DNA of 21,993 bases from assembly GCA_002081555.1 (NCBI GenBank), contig KV921048.1:1-21993 (forward strand), given 5' to 3'. The translations under genes and the position numbers were made by a program. Positions 8,481 to 20,960 of this stretch are shown one piece after another (the stretch's first letter is position 1; every line of letters begins with the position of its first letter). The notes beneath the pieces were generated by a model. It saw nothing but the letters and a program-made list of their open reading frames with translations. It searched no databases and had not been told where the DNA came from. The DNA comes from Protostelium mycophagum. Taxonomy: Eukaryota; Evosea; Variosea; Protosteliida; Protosteliaceae.

Positions 8481-9051
8481 AAGAGGGAAAACCCTCTAAG
8501 AAGGAGGAGAGCAACCAGGAAAATGACCCACTCAAGATTTGCTTAGAGGTTATTACAGATGTAGATGCAAGAAGTTAACAGAGGTAAGATGGATAGACCA
8601 TCAATGAATGTTTGTAAGGACAACTTTAGACTAACATGGATTAGGAACTTTGGTGAAGGATTATATCCAGTACATTAATGGTTGTCATGACGCCCTTGTA
8701 CTCAATATCCCCTTCCTTCACCCAGTGTATTCCTATCCCACCATATTCGACCCTTATCAAGGCCAACGTATCTTGCTTGTGGGCATCACACCCCTTCTTA
8801 AGGTAACTTCCCACATTATTCCTGGCCAAGTGACGGGTGTTGGTCCAGATATTATTCTGGTCAGTGCCCTCTCTGCTAAAGGAATGAGTGGAGGTGCTCT
8901 TGCCTGCACTGCCACTGGTGACGCCATTGGCTTCATCGGAGGCTCAGCAGAGGTTGCAGACGAAAGATTTGTGACATATTGTATACTAATGCATATCGTT
9001 CATACACCTGATAAAGGAGGAATGGGCACACCTCTTAAAGTACAACAATAA
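8481..9051 (+). CDS. trypsin-like serine peptidase, C-terminal part (5' end unresolved)
   Basis: The main exon (8645-9051) encodes the C-terminal lobe of a trypsin-like fold. HDALVLNI resembles the catalytic-Asp strand (DLALL-type). GQRILLVGITPL and VTSHIIPGQVTGVG match the strand before the active site, and SAKGMSGGALACTATGDAIGFIGG holds the nucleophilic-Ser motif G-x-S-G-G. It ends KVQQ and TAA. An upstream coding-like stretch (about 8481-8573, NDPLKICLEVITDVDAR) joins in frame through an intron with a weak donor (GTTAAC, 8574-8644). I find no ATG in that frame and no exon carrying the catalytic His. The space to the left is taken by the divergent WDR53-like gene starting at 8361, so the N-terminal lobe is probably missing. 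It may be a truncated paralogue or pseudogene, or the first exon may be unrecognised. Confidence 0.55.
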
Positions 9052-9412
9052 ATACATTTGTGGCTTCTTTGATGTGCTGTATTTTGTTGTTATCCTGTAA
9101 TGTACTCTCTGCTACACATGGGTATTGTGCGAGAATTCTTGTGCTGGCTGTCCAAGGATGCTCTGGATGCACAGATAGATATTTGTTGCAATAAGTTGTA
9201 TAGCTGAGCGAGGTGCACACATGCTCTGAGCAGACATAAACAGAAATACAACACTTAAGGCCCACCCACATGCCCCTATTAGCCATGCCACTGTGTGGAA
9301 ATAGTAGAGGATGCAGTGATTTCCACCCAGTCTGCATAAAGCATGCCCTGAGCACACAAAATCTATTTTTCTTTCAAATGATAAAACTGATCATGGGCCA
9401 ACTTATATATAT
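9052..9412. other. convergent spacer with two overlapping minus ORFs
   Basis: This lies between the stop of the trypsin-like gene and the stop of the PI3K gene. Two overlapping minus-strand ORFs (9355-9035, 106 codons; 9357-9112, 81 codons) are open. The shorter reads as hydrophobic (YYFHTVAWLIGACGWALSVV) but matches nothing I know. I treat the region as a 3' spacer with no supported gene. Confidence 0.35.
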
Positions 9413-13564
<4,152 letters not shown>

Positions 13565-14045
13565 GTGGCGTTATGGATCTCGGATGCGGGATACTCACAT
13601 CGGCATTGCAATGGATTTTTGAGGGTTGATCTACAACCTCCACAGCAAGTTATTTAGAAATCTTTTTTCATGAAATAAACAAATGTTACTGCACGTGTTA
13701 ACAAAATCCTCCAAATACTCCTATCATTTTTAGGCGAGAGCTATTGTGACGATGCTCACAGAAGAGGGTACCTGTGACATGTCAACGTACAGATTGATTT
13801 TCAAGAGGGATTGTTACCGGACAAGGGACCAATCAACGAGTTCCAAAAAAATCTCTTCCAGTCATTATAATTCCAAACGATGGACTCTCGGTATTGCAGC
13901 CATCAAACCACCAAAGCACAAAATAGCAATATTGCAAATCCCGGCGACCTTCCCGCACTTTCCACCACTATCGGATGGAGGATTTTTAAGTTTTAAGGAT
14001 GTCAAGTTTTTTTGGGATATGCACAGCCTCCTTGAATTATCATTT
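13565..14045. other. spacer upstream of PI3K, no gene seen
   Basis: This holds the 5' flank of the PI3K gene and the 3' flank of the next minus-strand gene. A plus-strand ORF (13746-14138) overlaps the Lys-rich tail of the neighbouring gene and is judged a shadow. No motif is called. Confidence 0.4.
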
Positions 14046-14891
14046 TTAATGACTGGTATTTTCGACCTCTGGTTTGTTCCTGTCTGTTTCCTCATCCTTT
14101 TTCTGTGCTTTCTTCTTTTTCTTCTTCCCAGCATTTGACTCTGCAGCGAAAATGCCTGAGAGGACGATCTGCTCGAAATGGTGTTCCAAAGCTGTGTATT
14201 TCACGGTGAATTTCAATCTGTACAGTGTATTTGAAGGCAAGTCAGGGTGAAGCTATTCAAGTTTAATGGTCGATTGTGTGTAAAAGTTCTTGCCTTCAGC
14301 GTGAATGGTGGCGTACACCGCGACTTTAAATCCAACAATAGACTTTTTCCGTTATGTGACGATAGAAAATTCTGCATAACGTCAGGCAAGGGACCTCCTT
14401 CAACATCCACTAAATCTACGGTGACCATCCCCACCGTTATTGGTGTATCTTGTATAGCGTTCTGAAACTCTATAAGTGCCATATTTTCATCTTTAGAATA
14501 TACCTGTGCAATGCCTACTCTCGGTTTAGGTCGAATCCAACGGTTTTCGCCTGCATATGATTTTCTCTGTCGAGAGTTTATCTCTTCTAGCAGGTTAAAG
14601 ATGTCTGGTGGCCCAATCAAGACCTGTTCATTGGCAAAAGACAGATCGAATGAGGTTATAGACATAGTGGTTGTGTCTGAGAAGTTGGCCTGTTGTTCCT
14701 TCTTTCCCGAAGGAGAGGAAAAAATGCCGAAAGTTACTTCGGATTAATTCTAAATTGTAGTGGGTCACACCAGCGACTTGTGTCTTCGATTGCTTCTCAG
14801 CAAATAGAGACGACCCACTTGGTCCACCGGGCACGTAAAAGTTACCTCTTGGTCCAGTTGAGAATCGGGATAACTCGGGAAGAGCTGTCAT
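14046..14891 (-). CDS. unrecognised protein with Lys-rich C-terminal tail (exon model uncertain)
   Basis: The best model has three exons (14891-14778, 14698-14319, 14217-14046) summing to 666 nt, giving 221 residues ending NTSH and TAA. The N-terminus is Gly/Pro/Ser-rich (MTALPELSRFSTGPRG). A central folded-looking region follows (SFDLSFANEQVLIGPPDIF, PRVGIAQVYS, TPITVGMVTVDLVDVEGG). After the last junction comes LKFTVKYTALEHHFEQIVL, then a run of six Lys and a charged tail. I do not recognise the family. The modelled second intron also reads as convincing protein in another frame (VAVYATIHAEGKNFYTQ), which would need one extra base at an AAA run (14325-14327) and meets a TAG at 14253-14255. 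Either the model, the assembly or the gene is imperfect. Confidence 0.5.
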
Positions 14892-15006
14892 TTTTTAGCC
14901 GAGAATGCTTTGTGAATCTCAACAGATCCTTCTTCCACAACACAAACACCAATAAGAGATGAAGAAAATGCACCAATCAAGAGCTCGTTTATGTGGGACT
15001 CTCAAT

Positions 15007-15660
15007 TTACATGGCGTTCCTCTCCAAGGGGGGAAGTACAGTAGTAGACACGATGGGTGTCTCGAAAGGCTTCATGGAAACAAACTGAAAGAGGATGAGA
15101 AATCTTGTAATGCTTTTCTTATTTTACCTGTCCTTGAGGAAGATTTTGGTTCATCATGGGGGCGTTTGTGTAATCAATGTTTGGTTGCTTATGCATCTCA
15201 TTAGCATTGGTAGTGGGCATGTTGGTCTGATCGTTCCACTTGGTCTTCTCTTCTACGCGCTTATGTCCATCGGCGTCCTTCTCCGTGACCTTCTTTTCTT
15301 CTTCTTTGTTTCCAGCAAGGTCTTTGGTCTCGTGTTTTTCAATCTTCTTTTCACCAGTCTCGTCCTTGTGAGTCTCAGTCTTGTGGACAGAGTCCTCAGC
15401 TCTTGGAGAGCCCTCCTTCACTTCAGTCTTCTTCTTAACCTGCATGACGTCATCACATGTACAACGATATGGTAAAGAATGACCTCAGGGGACTTAGAGT
15501 CATGATTGACGATGTGCTCAGTCTCTTTGACTTCCTTTCCATCGGTTGTCTTCTTCACAGTTTCAGTGTGATGTTCCTCTTTGTGGTGGTGTGTACCAAT
15601 GTGAAGCTTCTCCTTGATCTTCTGGCCAAAGCCCTTGTGTTCGTCGTGGTTTGCGGTCAT
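15007..15660 (-). CDS. hydrophilic LEA/dehydrin-like stress protein with one K-segment-like motif
   Basis: Three exons (15660-15484, 15439-15128, 15084-15007) sum to 567 nt, or 188 residues. Composition is extreme: mostly Lys, Glu, His, Thr and Asp, with almost no hydrophobic residues, no signal peptide and no membrane span. Residues 9-22, KGFGQKIKEKLHIG, closely resemble the dehydrin K-segment (KG-x3-KIKEKL-x-G), and a His-rich patch (HIGTHHHKEEHH) follows. The remainder is a repeat-like charged chain (KTETHKDETGEKKIEKHETK; EEEKKVTEKDADGHKRVEEK) ending in a short Pro/Thr segment. Such proteins are usually intrinsically disordered and protect membranes and enzymes during desiccation or cold. 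That role is inferred from composition only. The start ATG is the first in frame just before the K-like motif. Confidence 0.75.
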
Positions 15661-16061
15661 ATTGTTGTTGCTTGTTGTTGCTCTGTAAAATTGTGAGCTT
15701 GGAAATGTCTTATGATCTTTGCTGTTGAAATTTCCTGTCGAACCCCGATATTTTGCGAAGGTTTGAGATCTTCGGGCTTTCCTCCTCTTGTGGATTAAAT
15801 GCCGCATCAGAACTCGGTAGTAAAGACGCTAACCGCGACTCTCATCAGTTATATCAAAATTAATCCATATTTTCATATGTACAATTCATCTACAATGCTC
15901 TTCACTGATGTATTTTTTGCCTTTGCCTTATGACCACAGAAACTGGTTGTGGATATACATCTTTCATGGATGTGACATCTGAAACACTAAAATCCAATTT
16001 TGTGTAAAATCATTCTACAACGCGAAGCATCTGTTTGTCATATCAGATTATTGATTCGATC
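15661..16061. other. head-to-head spacer between LEA-like gene and TAF6
   Basis: About 400 bp separate two divergent starts, so this region should contain both promoters. An upstream in-frame extension of the LEA-like ORF (to 15807) exists but looks like 5' untranslated sequence. No named motif is supported. Confidence 0.4.
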
Positions 16062-18289
16062 ATGAGCGATTCCTTTGGTATAACACCAGGAACGCTCCGA
16101 TCTATCGCGGAGGCGAATGGGATATCCAACCTATCCTCAGAAGTCTCCAAAGCTCTTGCACCTGAAGTTGAATATCGCATCAGAGAGATAATACAGGAGG
16201 CATCCAAATTCATGAGACACAGCAAACGTGAGAAAATGACGGTGGACGACGTGAATCACGCGCTCACTCTCAGATCTGTCGAGACTCTCTACGGATTTTC
16301 TTCCTCCAAAGAATCGTTACATTTTTCCAAGATGGTGACATCCACTTCTGGAGCAAAAGATGTCAAAAAATTCTATCTTGAAGACAAAGAGATTGATTTC
16401 GATGAGGTAACTGACTTTGACCTCAGATTATTTTTAATCATTATTTATAGGTGATAAATGCACCATTACCAAAATGTCCTCTAGAATCTTCAATCTCACT
16501 GCATTGGCTTGCGATAGACGGCATACAACCCACAATACCTCAGAACCCAACGCCAGCAGTGAAGGGTCAGTCTCGTCTTTCCATCTGTAAAGGTCTTATT
16601 CCATTCAGAATCAGTATGGAAGGCCACAGGCAGCACAAATAAGGTCGTACCTCTTGTGAAGCATGTCCTCAGCAAGGAGCTGCAATTATACTTTGAGAAA
16701 GTGAGGTCGACACTGCTGGAGGGCACTGCTCCTGCAATTGATGCAGTATTGGAACAGCTTAAAATCGACACGGGTATACACCAATTGGTTCCTTACTTTG
16801 TACAATTTATTCCTGACCAAGTAAGTCCTATCTCTTTTAAATAGTCTAAATGGCATTCTTGTGGCGGATAGTGATCATAGAAGATGTGTTTTGAGTGCTC
16901 GATTCTTTTATGCTCTTGTTATATTTCTTGCTGATTGTTTGATGCTTCTGCCATGACTGTATTAAGACTTTGCTGAACAGTTGGCGTGTAAAAATAATAA
17001 TCCTTTTTGTTTGAGTCGTAAATGAATATATTAAATGAATATTACTGTAAAACCGGAGGACACAGTTATGCCACATACAACTATTTTCATATTACATCTT
17101 GCACTCTTTTTGTGCCAACACATATTCATATTCATCACTCTACATTCCAAATTTGTTGTCTCTGGAATATTGAGCTGATGCTTACAGGTAATGCACCATC
17201 TGCGGAATCTAGACATGCTGACTGTATTGATGAGGATGACGAGGTCACTTCTATCTAATGAGTCTATTCTCATAGAACCTTATGTATCCACCAGAAGAGA
17301 TCTCTTCTCATCCACAACATTCCTTATTTTTCTTGACACATAAAGCTGCACCAGCTTATGCCTTGCATATTGACATGTATGGTTGGAAAACGCCTTTGCA
17401 ACAGCCCAGAAGAAAATCATTGGGCCCTCAGAGACTATGCTGCTGCTATCATCAAACACATATGTTCAAGGTAATGTCCTCCTTGAAATGCTCCGAGTTT
17501 TGGTGTTGTGCTGTTTACAAAATGATCGGCTTCGGCTCTCGAAAACACGGACACCTTGGCCGAGTTGGTTATGGCGGTAGACTAGAAATCTACTTCCTTC
17601 GGGAGCACAGGTTCGAGTCCTGTAGGTGTCGTTTTTTTAAAGCACCAAAGCATTTATTTTCAGAGTTCATTTTTTCAGGTTCGGACACGCTTACAAATCG
17701 TTGCAACCTAGGGTCACGAAGACATTAATTCAAGCCTTACTAGACGAGAAAAAGCCCCTCACCACACATTACGGAGCCATCAAAGGCCTGTCTGTATTTG
17801 GCCCTCAGGTTCATCACATACCGTTCATCACCATCCTGACACAGCCAGGTCGTCGAAGAATTACTTTTGCCCCATTTGAAATCTTACATGGCAAGACTTG
17901 AACCAGACCTCGCATCGGACAATACAGCAAAGGTGGAAGAGGCAAAGAGAGTGAAAGGCGCATTGTTGGTGAGTGATGCCTTTTATCAGAATTGCTCCTC
18001 GTATTTTTGAAGAGCGATTTTCTGTTCTTTTTCGTGATTATTTTTGGCGACTTGCGGCAAAGAAACCGAATACTCAAAACAGATTTAGTTTATACTTTCA
18101 CACAACACAAGAATATCACAGCCGGTCAAATTTAAAAATATTATTGATATTTGAAAACAGGAATGTATCGGAGGATTTATATACGCAATGACCAGTGGAA
18201 GAACAGAAGGGGACAAGACGGAAGAATATGCAGAATTACACAACTTGTTTGGTGACTCTTTACTCCCATTCATCAATATGAGACACTAA
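16062..18289 (+). CDS. TAF6: TFIID subunit 6 (TAF6)
   Basis: TAF6 pairs with TAF9 through a histone fold in TFIID (and in SAGA in many eukaryotes). Eight exons (16062-16406, 16451-16558, 16623-16820, 17188-17283, 17346-17470, 17679-17808, 17849-17968, 18161-18289) sum to 1251 nt, or 416 residues, ending in TAA. The histone fold is residues 1-75 (LRSIAEANGI; YRIREIIQEASKFMRHSKR; MTVDDVNHAL). Then come LYGF, WLAIDGIQPTIPQNPTP, and the signature VKHVLSKELQLYFEKV with HQLVPYFVQFI. The HEAT region follows: NLDMLTVLMRM; IEPYLHQLMPCILTCMVGKR; NHWALRDYAAAIIKHICSR; KPLTTHYGAIKGLSVFG. It ends in GDSLLPFINMRH. Intron 3 (367 nt) is the longest in the gene. Intron 5 (17471-17678) contains a tRNA gene. Confidence 0.94.
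17550..17631 (+). tRNA. tRNA-Ser(AGA), nested in TAF6 intron 5
   Basis: A complete intronless class II tRNA. Acceptor stem GACACCT (17550-17556) pairs with AGGTGTC (17624-17630), with discriminator G. The D-arm GCC/GGC lies within the A-box TGGCCGAGTTGG. Anticodon stem GTAGA/TCTAC encloses loop CTAGAAA, with anticodon AGA at 17584-17586. The long variable arm is TTCCTTCGGGA. T-arm ACAGG TTCGAGT CCTGT carries the B-box GGTTCGAGTCC. CCA is not encoded. It lies in the same orientation as the host gene and would be transcribed independently by Pol III. Confidence 0.96.
17632..17638 (+). terminator. Pol III terminator of tRNA-Ser
   Basis: A run of seven T directly follows the discriminator base, the standard Pol III stop signal. 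Confidence 0.85.
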
Positions 18290-19031
18290 AGACGTGCATT
18301 GGCTGGTTCTTCATTAAATATATATTCTCTATTCATTCGCTTTTTGGGTTTTTAATTTAAATGCTCGACATTTTTTGCTCATTTATTGAAAGAGAATGCA
18401 CAGAGTGAGCACTGCATATCCAAACAGAGCAGATATACCATATCTTGTGCATCTCTTCTTGTTGTTACTTCCTTCTATAACAGTCCTTTGAGATTCTCTG
18501 ATTCTTCAGCTCACACTTCTGACTTTGTACTCTGTATTCTATGTTTTAAACAGTCCACAATGCTTTGTATAAAAAGTTCCACCATTAATGTCATCTCAAG
18601 CAAAACAAACAACGTCTTGTGAACAAAATTTCCCAAATTTGAGTCCCGCACTGCGCAGATTTCAGAAATACCCCGTAAATAACTGTGAATACGGCATACC
18701 TTTTGTAAGAGAAATTCTGCAATTTTGAAACACTGCACGGGATTTAATAAGTAATTAGATAATACTATTGTAAGTATAGTAATTTGCAAGGTAAATTAAA
18801 AGAAAACAAATAGTAGAACAGTAAAAATTATCCAAAACAGGAGTGACAACACTACACGGTCATTTCCCCCGCGACCACCACGACAGGATCCACTTCTTCC
18901 GTTTTAAGACTTAGATGGGCAAAGAGGCGTTGACAGAAATGAAATCGCAGATGCGCCCGAGAGCAGATTTCGGACATCTGTTGATCTGAAAACCGTTTTC
19001 GAATTCTGACAACACAAACAAGAACCCCAGG
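18290..19031. other. AT-rich spacer between TAF6 and acyl-CoA synthetase
   Basis: This holds the TAF6 3' flank and the promoter of the acyl-CoA synthetase. Minus-strand ORFs at 18511-18789 and 18852-19089 show no recognisable domain and overlap each other in different frames, so none is called. Confidence 0.4.
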
Positions 19032-20960
19032 ATGACGACGTTGGCGAGCGTATTTGCAAAGAATATAACATTCTCCTCCCAATTAGCAATTATAGTACCT
19101 GGAGGAGTAGCCCTTGATTATTATCAGCTGGGCAAGCAGGTTTCTGGTAGGTCAACACTTTCCTCTTCATCATCAACTGAATCACAGAATAGATTTTAGA
19201 AACATACTGATTGGTGCTTCTATAACTCCAGGTTCTGCTGTCTCCTTACTCTTGGGCAACACCCTCGAATTCGTCATCGCTTTTCTCGGTGCGAGGTTTT
19301 GTCTTCAAATTGAAAGGCTGATTCGAAGCAGGTGTGACGACCTCTCGTGGTATTGCAGCACCTTTGAATCCCGGCCTCTCTCACCAGGAACTCAAGTTTT
19401 ACTTCTCAGATTCCAAATCAAAATTGATTCTCGTACCGAAAGGAACCAAAGAGGATTGTCCCGCGATAAAATCAGCTCGAGAGGTGAGGCCTGTAAATCC
19501 CAATTCTCTGACTTTTGCAGCTGAACATTCCCGTGGCCGAAGTCTATTTCAAGCAAGGGCAGATCCACGTAGAATTTGAGAAGAGAGGGACGGTCAACTC
19601 TGTTTCTTATGAGGACACTTTGTTACCAGGCGATGTTGCCCTCTTATTGCACACCTCTGGCACCACTGGTCTACCAAAGGGTATTATTCTTCTTATGTAT
19701 TATATGGTTACGTTATTAAATATTATGTATGTTATTAATATTATTATAATAACTGATGGAACAGCTGTACCTCTGACACATGAGAATCTCCATAAGACTA
19801 TGGGGAATGTGATCAATACATACAAGTTAACACCCTCTGATCGGACCTTCTTGGTGATGCCACTCTTCCATGTACATGGTCTAGTCGCTGGTCTACTCGC
19901 CACTTTATTATCAGGAGGTGCTGTAGTTCTTCCCACAAGGTGAATCCTCTTTTTGTCTTGCCCATATTTATATTCTTTAGATTTACGCCAACAACCTTCT
20001 GGAAAGAATTTGTAGCTGATGGATGCACTTGGTACACTGCTGTTCCTACAATACATCAAATACTTCTCAGCAGCCCTCACTCCAGGTAGCTCCTATATTC
20101 TTTCTATTGATAATCAATGCAGAGCTCCCACAACTACGGGTAAATTGAGGTTCATAAGATCATGCTCCTCCTCTCTTGCACCTGCAACATTCCACGCATT
20201 AGAGGCAACCTACAAGGTATGTATTGATATAGCATTATAGATATTTATAGGATAAGGTACCAGTGATTGAGGCATATGCGATGACTGAAGCAGCACACCA
20301 AGTGTGTTCTAATCCACTTCCACCTCAGGCACGTAAGCCAGGAACCGTAGGATTGCCTCAAGGAGTAGAGTTGAGTATAAGAGATGAGAATGGTAAGATT
20401 GTGGAGAAAGGAGAGGTGTGCATAAGAGGAAACAATGTAACCAAGGGATACATCAATAACGAGAAGGCAAATGCAAGCAGCTATCATAAGGATAATTGGT
20501 TTAGAACAGGAGACGAGGGAATACTTGACAAGGAAGGGTACCTCACACTCACAGGCCGTATCAAGGTATTATATCATTTATATCAACATGACATCTATAG
20601 GAGCTCGTCAATAGAGGAGGAGAGAAGATAGCACCTGGGGAGGTAGACCATGTCTTATTGGAGCATCCTGCTGTGGAGGAAGCTGTTGCATTTGCTGTAC
20701 CCGATGAAAAGTATGGGCAAGACATCCAAGCTGCTGTAGTGTTCAAGGATGGGAAAGCAACCACAGAAGAGGAATTGAGGAGGTGAGAGAAATAGATATG
20801 ATCTTATAATGACATTTATAGTTGGGTTGGAAAGCATTTGATATCCTTCAAAATACCTAAGAGAATCTATATCACACAAAGAATGCCTAAGACAGCTACT
20901 GGAAAGATACAGAGAGCCAAGGTCTCAGAAGCATTCTTTAAACCACACTCCAAGTTATAA
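19032..20960 (+). CDS. peroxisomal acyl-CoA synthetase, oxalyl-CoA synthetase/4CL-like (AAE3/Pcs60 type)
   Basis: An adenylate-forming enzyme that activates a carboxylic acid with ATP and CoA. Ten exons (19032-19150, 19200-19288, 19332-19483, 19521-19680, 19765-19939, 19981-20085, 20123-20216, 20251-20565, 20601-20782, 20822-20960) sum to 1530 nt, or 509 residues, the usual size for this subfamily. Motifs in order: [14 protein letters not shown] (AMP-binding P-loop, about 161-174), [55 protein letters not shown] (A5), [42 protein letters not shown] (hinge) and [11 protein letters not shown] (catalytic Lys, about K492). MTEAxHxxxSNPLP and the FHVHG pattern fit the AAE3/Pcs60 subfamily, known for oxalate activation in plants and yeast; the substrate here is not proven. 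The last three residues, SKL, are a canonical PTS1 peroxisomal signal. Introns are as short as 34 nt. Confidence 0.95.

Noticed and set aside
8570-8644. In-frame TAA just before the trypsin-like exon, again hinting at code reassignment.
   Set aside because: Using the GTTAAC donor at 8574 places the TAA inside the intron and gives the correct phase for the main exon, whereas the GTAAGA donor gives the wrong phase.
9035-9357. Overlapping minus-strand ORFs with a possible membrane segment.
   Set aside because: They occupy two frames of the same spacer, have no recognisable family or clear splice partners, and lie between two gene ends.
13746-14138. 130-codon plus-strand ORF with a hydrophobic C-terminus.
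   Set aside because: Its hydrophobic end is the antisense of the Lys-rich tail of the minus-strand gene, and it matches no domain.
15095-15475. Plus-strand 126-codon ORF with Leu/Val-rich, membrane-like composition.
   Set aside because: It is the antisense of the Lys/Glu/His-rich LEA-like gene; codons for charged residues read as hydrophobic ones on the other strand.
16821-17187. The long TAF6 intron 3, examined for a second nested RNA gene such as a C/D snoRNA.
   Set aside because: TGATG-like and CTGA-like words occur, but with no terminal stem and no plausible box spacing.
18852-19089. Cys/His-containing minus ORF considered as a RING-type (APC11/RBX1-like) protein.
   Set aside because: Cys and His spacing does not fit a RING finger, and its upstream end overlaps the first exon of the acyl-CoA synthetase on the other strand.
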